From Streblospio benedicti (lineage: Eukaryota > Annelida > Polychaeta > Spionida > Spionidae), in assembly GCA_019095985.1 (NCBI GenBank), contig CM032666.1, forward strand, positions 36,660,180 through 36,724,179: a stretch of 64,000 nucleotides of DNA, written 5' to 3'. Shown piece by piece: positions 48,066 through 61,561 of this stretch. Within the stretch, counting starts at the first letter, position 1. Each line of letters starts with the position of its first letter. The position numbers and the translations under genes were made by a program. The notes beneath the pieces were generated by a model. That model was not told the origin of the DNA, ran no database searches, and saw only the letters and a program-made list of their open reading frames with translations.

Positions 48066-49929
48066 TTTATTACGGGAACCTCCGTAAAATGCGTAATACT
48101 AGGGGAACAATCGGAATAAACGTAACTTCAGGCGAGTTATGAAGAAAGCGGTAATTTGCAGAAGCTACAGAACGTTTTTATGTTCGCAATAGATGCAACA
48201 ATAAGAAGAACTAGGAATTAATCGTAAGTAATCGTAACTTAATCCTCGAAAATTTTCTTCGGTATCCTTCTGACGGGATCAGTTTGTCATCACGTTGTGA
48301 ATACCTCCCGACCTTTGTTGTTGTTTTTGTGACAAAATCAAATCCTGCTTTATGAACTCATTGAAGAGTTTGAGGTGTGTTTAATATGTTATGTGCAATC
48401 GAAGTATACATGCATAGTGTTGATACATAGCTATTAACCCATGCATTTATGCTAGGTTCGCGTGCTCTTCCAACATCGTAATTCCAACGTAGAGATACGA
48501 GCTTCCTATGTGGGAAATTCACTGGAATGGACGTTCCCAGTCGTATATCATGATATTTTCCATTCGGAAGCTCGGTCCTCTAAAAATGTGCTCCTAGTTC
48601 ACGACTGGTAAATACGACTGGGAGTGCCAGTTGTAGTGAGTTTGGAAATAGCATGCGAACGCACCATAAGTTCCACAAATTCAAATGATCAACAGAAAAA
48701 CAAACATTCGAATCGACCGACTATGCCTCCATCTTGTTTTGGCTTAACCACGGTGAATCATGCTTCAGAGCAAAACCTCACTTGATTCTCCTGATCTACC
48801 AATTCAAGGAGTCTTGTGTTTCATGCAATGATTCAAAGCATCCCCACTTCCATGCTTAAAAAAATAAAAAAAAACAAAAAAAAACGTGTCGTATTTGAAA
48901 CTGGCTTAAATTCAGCCAGTCGCCCAAAGTTTGTGTTAATTTTTAGCCAAAAGACATGAAAATATTTTTGTTATAAAGTTTCTTTCGTATGCTGTATATT
49001 TTCTTGGCAAATTTAAATGGCCAACGCAGACATAGTACCGAACTACGTATGTTATAGCTAAAATCTAAAGTGTTTCTTATGTATTTGATATGTATTAACA
49101 TTCAGCTTCTTCCAGTAAGGTATAATCTGCAATGGTGCTATTCCTCTTTAGTTACTTTGACAGCTATAACGAATTGGTTTTATACATAACGTACTCATCC
49201 ACATCAATAATTGCATGATGCCTATATGTCACTATCACCATATGTAATTGCAGAAGTAACATTGACTCCTATATTTATCTGACAGCACATTGAGGACGTT
49301 GAGTTGGGTATCTAGGTCTATGTAATCTTTGCTAATGTGTTCTTTCTGCGTTCTTCACGTTTTAATACCTGGGGACTTGGGCGTAGGGGGTCCTGTATCA
49401 GTGCCCGATTGATAACGGGATAGACACTGTGTATAGGGGATCATGAGCTCAATTCACTGGTGGTGTCTAGCAGATTGTGAATATTGAGCAAATTTATTCT
49501 TAAGCATATAATGTGTCCTTCGTTGTGATCTGTCCCCATCATGAGTTTCTACGCGTTGATGTTTATAATGACAAATCCATATCAAAATTGACATTATATT
49601 TGTATAAGAGGCATAAACCCTGTGAATGTTATGTGTCTTTCAAACAGTTATTGACAAAACGACTGCCATAACTCCTGCACAATGTGTGTATGGATACACT
49701 GGCTGAATTGTTAATGAACCTTCCAAGCCCTTGGTATATATGGAGTAGACTATTTGTAGGAAGAAATGCAATGGGTTATATATGCATATTACAAGTACTT
49801 GAATCCTTAATGACCAGCATCAACATTAAAAGTTTAAAAATATATATAACGCCTCATGATGTAGGCAAGTGCAATTGTGCATGCAGTAAATGTAGTGAGA
49901 TCTACTAGGACCATTTTTGGTGTCTGTTA

Positions 49930-50850
49930 ACAATGTCACAGTGTGTGCATTTTGCAACTTGTACTACAAAAAAGCAGCATGTGCATGCAATGCTTGTATT
50001 ATAATTTGGTTAGGGTTTTAGACTATAAAGATATAATGCATCCTGGCTTTTAGCGATCAATAAAAGCACGATGGCAGGGAAACATAAGATGTTACAATGA
50101 CCTAGAATCTAGGCCAGTACGATATCTCTTTTGGGGTATGGGAGTAAAGCGTGAATCTTTCTTTGGGCTAACATATACTTCTTTCAATATGTAATACCTT
50201 CAATTTCTTACTAAATACATGCAGTTGCTCTCCACGATTGACACGTGAAAGAAATTAGTGCGCGTCTTTTTAACATTTTTTCGTTTATTTTTCATAATTA
50301 ATGCATTTGCAGGTCCGCAATTCTGGTGTTGCTTACATCAAAATGTTATATGATGTGAAATAGGAAGTGCATTTTGTCATTTCACCTCATTCTAGTAAGT
50401 GTTGCGGGGGTGGTAACGTGGAAAACGATATTAGGTTAATACTTAAGTGAATTGGATGTGTTTTTCAGTAAGAGGTTTTGCATTAATATATGCGCAAGCT
50501 AATTCTAGGACACCCTGGAAGATACAGTAAAACCTCAATACCATGGACCTTGACTAGAAGGGATTGGAAAAGTGTCCCCAATAGGCATTTGTCTCTGTTT
50601 GGTGAACAGATCTTTTCACTGTGAATAGCATTTTGGTACAAAGTAAAATTAAAGTGGCTTAAATTGCGATTTGTCCCCATCGTGAAGTTCTAGTATACAT
50701 ATAGTGACAAATCCATATGAGAATTTACATAACATTTGTATGAGAGGCACAAACTCTGTTGATGACTCTTTCAGACAACAATTGACAGAACAACTCTTAT
50801 AACACCTGCCCAATTTATGTGTATATGAATACAATGTCTGAATTTTTAAT
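49930..50850 (+). repeat. Long duplicated segment, copy 2
   Basis: Diverged copy of 45149-46880 without the CATAGGCAGATCC MITE. An abortive inverted-repeat fragment starting TACAGTAAAACCTC is at about 50525. Confidence 0.65.
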
Positions 50851-50907
50851 GAACAGTCACCTATGCACTTGATATACATGGTGGAGACTATGTAGTCGAA
50901 GAAATAC

Positions 50908-52291
50908 AATTGTTTATACACATATTACATGAAGATATGAAAAAAATATTACGCAGAGATAAACATTTGGTAGTAAATATATGTTTCATTTTACAGTGTT
51001 TATCACACTAAAATTTCATCTATGTTTTAATTAATAGGGCGGTACATGTATATACATATTCATTTCATTTCTAGGCAGCTTTAAACATAAAGTTAAAGTG
51101 ACCTAGCTCCATCATTTCAAGACACTTAAGCCATACGCTCTTTAAACTCAATATTAAAAGCTGTTATTCATCACGTGTCTGAAAAATACCAACACGTGCT
51201 CAAACTATATTTGGATTAGGTGCTCCTGTTAGAACACGTGCTTGCGATACAGGTGTCATGCTCCCAATGCGTGACGTGTGGTAACTATCATGCTGGGCAG
51301 CGTTTACTACCCACTGACATGCAGCAGACGTTAGGGGCAGGCCATCCGATACCCTGATTAACACTGGCCACGAAGTAACCCCTACATGGGATAAAAGTTA
51401 ACACGGCGGTTTTGAGCCACTTATTCATGTAGTTGGAAAATTGTATCTATGGCGAAGGGACACACGCATAGTTTTTATCTATAAAGCCCAATCGGACATC
51501 ATTATAAATGTGCCCCTACAAGAACTTTTCGAAAAGGCTTTAAAAGGGACAAAGAAACACACGATGCACGCATTTTTAGACCCCAGGCAATGCCTTCTAG
51601 AAAACAACGACTCAATCACTGACAGATCCTGGTTTTTTTAGGTTTTCTTTATTTTATCTTTTAATTATTATTATATATTTATTTGTGTGTGGGGGGTGGG
51701 GGCTTCGCACTGACGGGATTTCATGTGTATTGTACGTGTGATCGATGGCTGACATGCCAAAAACCTTATGAAAATGAAGTACAGTGTATTTTTATTTGTG
51801 GGGGTGGGGGGGGTGCACTCCCTGCGCTCCCCCTCCTGGATCTGCCCATGGGTTTGGGTTCATTAGTTTTCACAGTCTGGCACTAGTTTTATCATCTAGT
51901 GTTCTTAGTTGCTTCTAAGTGACAATCACTCATAGGGCAATGACATTTTGGCCAATATCTGTTTCTTGTCATTATTATTAATGCAATTTAAGGTTTTGGG
52001 TTTCGCCTTTGCTATTTGTGTTTTTTAATATCGCCCACATTGTGTTTTAAGTGAAACATAAGTACAAACTCTTGAGCTGTACATTCAGAAATGCAATTTG
52101 ACATTTAACCAGTATATTTTAATCTGGTGAACTATAATAGCACTAACTGAGTTGGTGCACTCCATGAATTAATCATTAGCTGTTCCAAGCTTCTGTTCAC
52201 AACTGCACCAAACACTGGCCTTTGATTGTTAGCATATTCTGTTACCATACGTGTTTCACAGGTACAATTGCTTACTCACTTGTGCATTCCC
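50908..52291. repeat. Duplicated block A, copy 1
   Basis: It matches 54402-55780 nearly base for base apart from small indels. It contains three CACGTG E-boxes at 51172-51240, an old inverted-repeat element (51617-51850) with ends related to CATAGGCAGATCC, and a short open frame. Confidence 0.9.
51617..51850. mobile_element. Diverged MITE of CATAGGCAGATCC type
   Basis: The ends TGACAGATCCTGG / CCTGGATCTGCCCATG and a G-rich interior link it to the younger copies. It is present in both A copies (second at about 55152-55327). Confidence 0.5.
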
Positions 52292-53820
52292 CAACGGCAT
52301 AGGTTATATAGATCTATACAACAAAGTCCATAACACCTTCATATGCAAAGTGTGTGATATCGTTCCACACCATCAAGAAGTAGCAAACGGGCAGACTCCT
52401 GCAATTAGGTGGCAGCACTGACACTAGTTTCACTCCATGCTTTGTATTGTCACTATGGCCATATGTTCACAATGCATATTAGAACGCCTGCGTGCAAAGA
52501 AACGCAAGACATTGTCAACCAATATTCATTGAGTTTTAGAAATTTCTTATAGTTAAGTTTGAAAGAAAATTTTATTTCTTTGTTCACTTTATGAGTTCTA
52601 ATGATGTATGCATCTATACCACTCAACTATCTCATCATAGCGTATCATTTTAGACCTGTTCAGTATTTAAAGGTATTAATGACTACATGTTTTATTTGAC
52701 TTATGTGTGTTACATTATTATTGGATTTTAGCTACTTGAAAAGTATTAACGAATTTATTTTATACATAACGCACACATAGACACTACACCTTATCTTTTA
52801 GAGGGCCTATATTATTTACACTGCCATATCATAGCATGTGTATGCGTTGCGTATAAATGTTTAACGCCATCTAAGACTTGCTGATAATTAACTGCATGCT
52901 GAGCCTAGCATACAATATTTATACATCTTGTAGTGGAAACCGACTAAATGTAATCAATAATCATTTCTTTGTACAATCTATCCATGAATAACAGTTCATA
53001 TTTACCCATTCTATCATTCCGTGCAAAAATCACCGCCAATAACCCACGCTGATTGGTCAATATCCGTGCTCAATTTTGCGACGGAATGAACGCTAAAAAA
53101 ATCACGGCGCTAGTCTAACCTCCTATCAATACAGCCGCTGGCGTAGTAAGGCCATGAAGGCGTGTTTTTAGGGGTTTGCGGAGTGCAACAATTAGACTAA
53201 CTCCTCAATTATGAGGTTTGAACTAATTGACGTCTATTCAAAATAAATTGACTTGAATGTTGAATGTTATAATATGATTTATTAGCCTTAAAAAAAAAAA
53301 TCATGAAAATGGAAAATTTTAGTCATGATAGATATTGACCATCTTTTAATTCAGTACTGAGTGAATCAATTTATATTTGATTCAATTCATTCTTTGCTGT
53401 TTTCTCCTCAAATTAATAAATTTCGCTTGACACTCATTCGTGGTCAATTCCTACAGAGAATTCTTAAAGTGATCTTAATAGGGAAGTGGCTAATTTTTGC
53501 AGCGATCTCTTTATATTCAATATAGAATGGAATTGAATACACAAACAAGCATGAGATACACCATCGTTTGTTTACGAGAATCTCTTTTACACTTAACATG
53601 GACATATTCAATGTTACAATTTTCAATACCTTGTGATTTGAATAAGAAGCGCAACATAAATGAGCATTGAGAAACACGTGTACATTAGATCTCTTTATCG
53701 AGTCTCAGGACTGGAAGAGATGACCTACTTAAAGAAGTGGTCAGTTTTAATTAATTGTGTAATATGTAACTTATATATGCCCATTGCTCCAGAAAAAGGG
53801 TTAATGTATAAGGAAAAGCC
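52292..53820. other. 1.53-kb segment present in only one A-B copy
   Basis: In copy 1, block A (ending 52291) and block B (starting 53821) are separated by this segment. In copy 2 they abut exactly at 55780/55781. It contains a box of the tandem-array type (about 52757), so it may be original array DNA lost from copy 2 rather than an insertion. Confidence 0.7.
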
Positions 53821-54272
53821 TGACGTCTGAGCTGTATGCCACTGGATACGAAATAAGGGCCATTCTGAATGCCCTTCGCCGGCTGATTTTGATCACGGCC
53901 AGCTGGTTTCAAAAGATGATTGCTCAATATTACCATGACTGTCTTCAAATGTTAAAACAGATCTTTAATGTCATTATCAACTGACACCACTGGCCCACTT
54001 TTTTTTACAAGTTGTGCATTATTAACTTAATAATATATGGAGTAGCGACATTTTCATGGGAGGAAATAGACTCAGTGGTACTTAACTGTTACCATATATC
54101 AACTCACTTTCTTGTCCCAAACACGCTTTCTATCTAGGAATACAACAAGCCCCCCCCCACACACACACACTCCCAGGGGTGGGGGTGGGTTCAGGCCTAT
54201 CATGCTTCATAGCAAAACCTCACTTCATTCTGTAAATCTACACATCGAGGATTGTTTTCATGCATACAATGT
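53821..54272. repeat. Duplicated block B, copy 1, ends at gap
   Basis: It begins TGACGTCTGAGCTGTATGCC, matches 55781-56242 almost perfectly, and is cut by the run of N. Confidence 0.9.
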
Positions 54273-54372
54273 NNNNNNNNNNNNNNNNNNNNNNNNNNNN
54301 NNNNNNNNNNNNNNNNNNNNNNNNNNNNNNNNNNNNNNNNNNNNNNNNNNNNNNNNNNNNNNNNNNNNNNNN
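54273..54372. other. Assembly gap (100 N)
   Basis: Exactly 100 unknown bases, the usual placeholder for a gap of unknown size. It lies between two copies of the A/B blocks, which suggests a repeat-induced misjoin. Confidence 1.
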
Positions 54373-54401
54373 ACCTAGACTTGTTCAATTTTTGTGTGGT
54401 C

Positions 54402-55780
54402 AATTGTTTATACACATTTGCATGGAGATAAAAAAAAATATTACACAGAGATAAACATTTGGTAGTAAGTATATGTTTCATTTACAGTGTTTATCACACT
54501 AAAATTTCATCTATCCTTTAATTAATAGGGCGGTACATGTACATACATGATGTATATACATATTCCCTTTTCATTTCTAGGCAGCTTTAAACATAAAGTT
54601 AAAGTGACCTAATCCATCATTCAAAGACACCACTTAAGCCATAAGCTCTTTAAACTCAATATTAAAAGCTGTTATTCATCACGTGTCTGAAAAATACCAA
54701 CACGTAACGTGCTCAAACTATATTTGGGTTAGGTGCTCCTGTTAGAACACGTGCTTGCGATACAGGTGTCATGCTCCCAATGCGGGACGTGTGGTAACTA
54801 TCACTGGGCAGGCATGCTGTGATTACTGGCAGCGTTTACCCACTGACATGCAGCAGGCGTTAGGGGCAAAGCCATCCGATACCCTGATTAACACTGGCCA
54901 CGAAGTAACCCCTACATGGGGAAAAAAGTAACACGGCGGTTTTTGAGCCACTCTTATTCGTGTAGTTGGAAATCGTTATCAATGGCGAAGGGACACACGC
55001 ATAGTTTTTATCGATAAAGCCCAATCGGACATCATTTTAATTGTGCCCCTACAGGAACTTTTGGAAAAGTCTTTAAAAGGGACAAATAAACACACGATGC
55101 ACTCATTTTTTAGACCCCAGGCAATGCCTTCTAGAAAACAACGACTCAATCACTGACAGATCAGGTTTTTTTAGGTTTCTTTATTTTATCTTTTATTATT
55201 ATTATTATTATTATATATTTATTGTTGGGGGGTTATATTTATTTATTTACGTGTGATCGAAAACCTTATGAAAATGAAGTACAGTGGTGGGGGGGGCCGC
55301 AGGCTCCCATCCTGGATCTGCCCATGGGTTTGGGTTCATTAGTTTTCACAGTCTGGGACTAGTTTTGTTCATCTAGTGTTCTTAGTTTCTTCTAAGTGAC
55401 AATTTACTCATAGGGCAATGACATTTTTGGCCAATATCTGTTTCTTGTCATTATTATTAATGCAATTTAAGGTTTTGGGTTTCGCCTTTTGCTATTTGTG
55501 TGTTTTTTAATATCGTCCACATTGTGTTTTAAAAGTGAAACATAAGTACAAACTCTTGAGTTGTACATTCAAATACAATTGACATTTAACCAGTATATTT
55601 CAATCTGGTGGTGAACTATAATAGCACTAACTGAGTTGGTGCACTCCATGAATAAATCATTAGCTGTTGTTCCAAGCTTCTGTTCACAACTGCATACCAA
55701 GCACTGGCCTTTGATTGTTAGCATATTCTGTTACCATACATGTTTCACAGGTACAATTGCTTACTGACTTGTGCATTCCC
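54402..55780. repeat. Duplicated block A, copy 2
   Basis: Second copy of 50908-52291, starting just after the gap. Confidence 0.9.
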
Positions 55781-56242
55781 TGACGTCTACCTGTATGCCA
55801 CTGGATACGAAATAAGGGCCATTCTGAATGCCCTTCGCCGGCTGATTTTGATCACGGCCAGCTGGTTTCAAAAGATGATTGCTCAATATTACCATGACTG
55901 TCTTCAAATGTTAAAACAGATCTTTAATGTCATTATCAACTGACACCACTGGCCCACTTTTTTTTACAAGTTGTGCATTATTAACTTAATAATATATGGA
56001 GTAGCGACATTTTCATGGGAGGAAATAGACTCAGTGGTACTTAACTGTTACCATATATCAACTCACTTTCTTGTCCCAAACACGCTTTCTATCTAGGAAT
56101 AAAACAAGCGCACCCCCCCCCCCCACACACACACACACACTCCCTGGGGTGGGGGTGGGTTCGGGCCCTATCATGCTTCATAGCAAAACCTCACTTGATT
56201 CTGTAAATCTACACATCGAGGATTGTTATCATGCATACAATG
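55781..56242. repeat. Duplicated block B, copy 2
   Basis: Second copy of 53821-54272. It continues directly into further array units. Confidence 0.9.
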
Positions 56243-58994
56243 TTTCCCAGCAAATTCTCTACCATGAGGGGCATTTACCAGTATACCTATATTATTTGTC
56301 GTATTTGTGACTGGCTAAGTTTGCCGATCACGCAAAATTACTTATTGTTCATAGTTAATTATGTATGCACATCCACAATGTATGGTTAACTTTTGATTCA
56401 TTTAGTTATTCTTAATAATCAATGCAAGCATGATGCCAAACTATATATGTTATAGTTTTAAATTTAATATGTACCTTATGTATTTTATATGAGTAAACAT
56501 TCAGATATTTTGGGGGAGCTATGTGTATTATGGTGGTAATCCTCTCTAGTTACTTCAATTGCACCACAGAATCGGTTTCATACATAATGTATTCATCCAT
56601 ACTACGCATCAAAACCTTCATTCCAAATTTTGTTACACGCTTTCTCACTAGATAAAGACAAGACCCTTTCTCTCCCATCTTTCATCTGAAAAGTCACATA
56701 TATCTATAAAATTTGATAGATGATACCTTGCTGTGGCAAGATGTTTCTCTCCCCTCTCTGGGAGTTTCCCAATCATGCTTCAGGGCTACACTTCACTGGG
56801 TTCTACAGATACACACATTACATTGGGAATTGTTATCGTTCGTGCATTGTCTCTGAGCACTCTCTTCACCATGCAGGTGCATTTACCAGTATGTCAAGCT
56901 CATTTTTCGGATTTGTGACTGGCTAAGGTTGCGAAATGCAAGCCATTCACTCACAATTACTTCCAGTTGGTAGTCAGAATATGTGTTTAATAAAACACAC
57001 TGCATTTATAAAAGCATGATTTACATTTTACTCACATAGTTATTCTAAATGAACAATGCACACTTCATGGAAAACTTTGTTTTTTACCGTTTTACATTTA
57101 AAATGTACCTTATGTCTTCTGTAAGTGTAACGATTCAGATATTTCTGATAAGCTGTGTGTGATAGGGCTATTCGTCTTTAGTTAAATTAATCTAATCACT
57201 ATAGAATTGCTTTGTACATATGCATCATAAGCTTTATTCAAAATTTTACGACACGATTTCTCACTAGATAAACGCAGGGCCATTTCCCTGCCATCCCGGG
57301 AGTTCCCCAACCATCCCTTAGAGTTAAACCTAACTTGATTGTACAGAACTGCTCATCGAGAATTGGTGTTGTTCATGCATTAAAAAATTGTTTCTGCGCA
57401 CTGTCTTGCAGGAGCGTTTCACATTAGAGTATGCCTTGCTTTATATGTAGTATTTTTGACCGACTACAGTTGCAATGCAGACCAGTCATACAAAATTTCC
57501 TTCGGTTTAGGTTAATACATGTAAACAAGAATGTAATTGCCATTAAGGATGTGTGATGTAGTATTTAATTCACTTAGTTAATTTAAATGATAGAGGCGGA
57601 TATAATGCCAAACTTAGTGTGTTTAGCATGTATTTCAAGTGTACCTTATGTATTTAAAGTGGGTAAATATTCAGATATTTTCAAAAACCTATGTATGGTG
57701 AGGTGCTTTTCCCTTTGGGTACTTTAATAACACTAACGAATTGGGTTTGTACATAACGTACTCATCCATTCTACACATCAATAGTTTTATTCCAAATTTT
57801 GCGTACAGCCTTAGCTTGTGTAGGTGTTGTGTATAAATATCTGACAAAAAGTACAATCAGTCGTTAATCAAAACTGAGCCATGAGATGACAATTTGTAAT
57901 CAATGACATGTTACAATTTTCAATAACTTGTGATTTGAATAATAAGCAAAAAATGAATGAGGATGACGCAATGTGTTCTTTAGATGTCTTTATAGTCTCA
58001 GGACCAGAAGAGATGATCTCATTATAGAAGTGGTCAGTTAAGTCTAGGATAAAGGCGTGACCGCTCCAATTCCCATGACCATGAGTAGGCGTACTTATAT
58101 AATTACGATTGAGACTGTCTGTTATTGCAAAGCAAACCAGTCACACAAAATTAATAGAAAACTATTGGTTATAAGAGATTGATGCAGAGATTTTCATTTC
58201 ATTTTATTCACCTACTTACTTAAATATTTGCTGCATGCACATTGCCAAAAGATACGCTATACGGTACTTTCAATTTAAAATCTACCTTCTCGATTATATA
58301 TTTGTAAACGTTTGGATCATTCAGTCACCTACATGTGCATAGGTGATTTTATATTCTTTACGTATATTCACATTTCACAATTGATTTTATCCATAACTTA
58401 CGAGTCGATTGTACACATGCTTTATTCAATTTACAGACATACCCATGTCATCCGATAAAGTAATGTCTTTCATGCAATGATTCTGAACACCCTCTTTTCT
58501 ATGACACAGCTTTTTACACTTTATTTATATTATTATATTAAGCGTCGCTGTTTCATGCCATATGTTATTTGTTACTGACTTAAGGTACAAGACCAGCCAG
58601 TTGCCCAAATTTACATTACGGTCAAAGCAAATAAATGATATAATAATTAATGTACAATTTTGTGTGTATAGTGTATATTTCATTCACTTAGCTAGTTTAA
58701 ATGATCACTGCAGATATAATACCGAACTATATTCGTTATAGCTAATATTTAGAATATACAATATGTATTTATATTATTATTATTATGCGTAAACATTCGG
58801 TTCTTTTCAGTACGGTATAATGTGTAATGGTGCTATTCATCCTGTAGTTATTTTAACAACACCAACCAATTTGTTTATACATAATGCACTCATCAATTCT
58901 ACACACCAATAGTTTTGTTCCAAATTTTGCATACAGTATTGGCTTGTGTAGGTGTTGTGTATAAATATTTAACAAAAAGTACAAACAGTCGTTA

Positions 58995-59214
58995 AGGGAC
59001 GGACCATTCGATATTTGGGGGGGGGTGACAAAATTTTTACGAATGAAACATTTTTTTTTTGACTTTCTAGAGACAAATTTTTTATTTTCAACTTGAAATG
59101 AGACAAATTTGGTGAACATCAGGGACAATTTTTTTTCCTATCAAAATCAGAGGCAGATTTATTTTTGGAAAATTTTGTCGCCCCCCCCCCCCCAAATATC
59201 GAATGGTACGTCCC
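58995..59214. mobile_element. MITE, AGGGACGGACCATTCGAT ends
   Basis: The left end AGGGACGGACCATTCGATAT is followed by poly-G. The right end is poly-C followed by ATATCGAATGGTACGTCCC. The flanking TA occurs on both sides (58993-58994 and 59215-59216). It splits an array unit whose empty form (CAGTCGTTAATCAAAACTGA) is at about 57858. The ends resemble those of 17459-17738. Confidence 0.85.
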
Positions 59215-59940
59215 TAGTCACATTCTGAGCCATGAGACGATTATTTGTAATCAATGACATGTTACAATTTTCAATAAATTGTTATTTGAATAAGTAGGCC
59301 AAAAATGAATGAATATGACAAAACGTGTTTTTAGATGTCTTTATAGAGTCTCAGGACCAGAAGAGATGCTCTTATTATAGAAGTGGTCAGGTAAGTCTAG
59401 GATAAAGGTGTGACCGCTCCAATGCCCAGGGTTAGGTTCAGAGGTGGTCTTAATTTGAAGTTGTACTTTATGTAAATGCCAAATTTTAATTGTGCAATCT
59501 AACATAAATTACAGATCTATGGCTTGTAACACATGAGTAGGCGTACTTATATAATTACAATTAAGACTGACTGTTATTGCAATGCAAACCAGTCACACAA
59601 AATTAATAGATAACTATTTCAATAGAGATTGATTCAGAGATTTTTATTTCATTTTATTCACTTACTTAATTAAAATCCTTGCTGCATGCACAGTGCCAAA
59701 AGATACGCTATACGGTACTTTAAATTTAAAATCTACCTTCCCGATTATATATGTGTAAACATTTGAATCATTCAGTAACCTACATGTGCATAGGTGACTT
59801 TATATTCTTTACTTACATTCACAGTTCACAATTGATTTTATCCATAACGTACTCGTCGATTGTACACATATTTTATATACATGCTTTATTCAATTTACAG
59901 ATATACCCATGCCATCCAATAAAGGAATGTTGTCTTTCAT

Positions 59941-60167
59941 CATTCAGGGTATGAAACTCATCCAAATTTGCTTACGGACCACAGGACCGGCAACTATAAA
60001 AAGTAGCGGGGCGGGGCCCTGGCAAAAGGTGTACGGTGCTTCATTATGTTCATATTTAGAACTCCCTAAAAGTAGCCTACCCACTGGGCCGTGAATTTTT
60101 AAAACCAGCCGGCCTGTGCCAAAATCAGCCGGTACTGGGCCGCCGGGTAGGCTCTATTTCATACCCT
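59941..60167. mobile_element. MITE, CAGGGTATGAAA family, copy 2
   Basis: The ends CAGGGTATGAAAC / TTTCATACCC are flanked by an 8-bp direct repeat, TCTTTCAT (59933-59940 and 60168-60175). The empty site in another array unit (GTCTTTCATGCAATGATTC, about 58467) confirms the insertion. An 8-bp duplication fits the hAT superfamily. Inverse orientation to the copy at 24168. Confidence 0.85.
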
Positions 60168-61561
60168 TCTTTCATGCAATGATTCTGAACACCATCTGTT
60201 CTATGCCGCAGCGTTTTACACTTTATTTTTTCCACTTTATTTATATTATTATATTATGCGTTGCTGTTACATGTCATATGTTATTTGTTACTGACTTAAG
60301 GTACAAGACCAGCCAGTTGTCCAAATTAACATTATGGTCAAAGCAAATAAATGATATAATAATGAATGTACAGTTTTGTGTGTATGGTGTATATTTCATT
60401 CACTTACCTATTTTAAATCGTCACTGCAGATATAAAACCGAACTATATTCGTTATAGCTAATATTTAAAATATACAATATGTATTTATATTATTATAATC
60501 CGTAAACATTCAGTTCATTCCAGTAAGGTATAATGTGTGCTATTCATCTTGTAGTTACTTTAACAACACTAACCAATTGGTTTTATACATGACGTACTCA
60601 TCAATTCTACACATCAATAGTTTTATTCCAAATTTTGCATACAGTACATTGCTTGTTTAGGTGTTATGTAATAAATATTTGACAAAAAGTACAATCAGTC
60701 GTTAATTAAATACTGAGCCTTGAGACGATTATTTGTAATCAATGACATGTTACAATTTCCAATAACTTGTTATTTGAATACTGAGCCAAAAATTAATGAA
60801 TATGACAAAATGTGTTCTTTAGACCACTTTATAGATTCTGAGGACCAGAAGAGATGATCTGATGATAGAAGTGGTCAGTTGAGACTTAGATCAATATAAT
60901 GAAGTGACCACTCCATTTTCCTAGATTAGGTTCAGACGTGGTCTTAATTTGAGGCTATACTTTATGTAAATGGCAGTGTAATCTAACATAAATCACAGAT
61001 CTACGTACGAGATGTTTTATGAGTAGGCGTACTTATAAAATTACAATTATTACTGACTATTATTGCAATGCAAACAAGTCACACAAAATTATTTGAAATG
61101 TATTAAGCATTAAAGATTGATGTAGAGATTTTTTATTTCAGTTTATTCGCTTACTTGCTTAAAATGGTTGACGCATGCACAGTGCCAAAAGATACCTTAT
61201 ACTGTAACTTTCAATTCAAAATCTACCTTCTCGAGTTTATATGAGTAAACATTCGAATCATTCAGTAACACATATGTGCAAAGGTGGCTTTGTATCTGTA
61301 GTCACCTTCACAGAACTAACGAAGTGATTTTATCCATAACGTACTCGTCCATAGTACACATATTCTATATACATGTTTTATACAATTTGCAGATCTACCC
61401 ATGGCATCGAGGATTGTTGTCTTTCACCCAATGATCATGAGCACCACAGCTTTATACGCTTGATTATGTCTTGCGTTTACATGTCATATGATATTTCTCA
61501 CTGGCTTAAGGTGCAAGACCAGCAAGTCGCCCATATTTACATTATAATAGCAAATAACTAA

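Noticed and set aside
54112-54481. Frames crossing the N run
   Set aside because: They consist mainly of unknown residues across an assembly gap.
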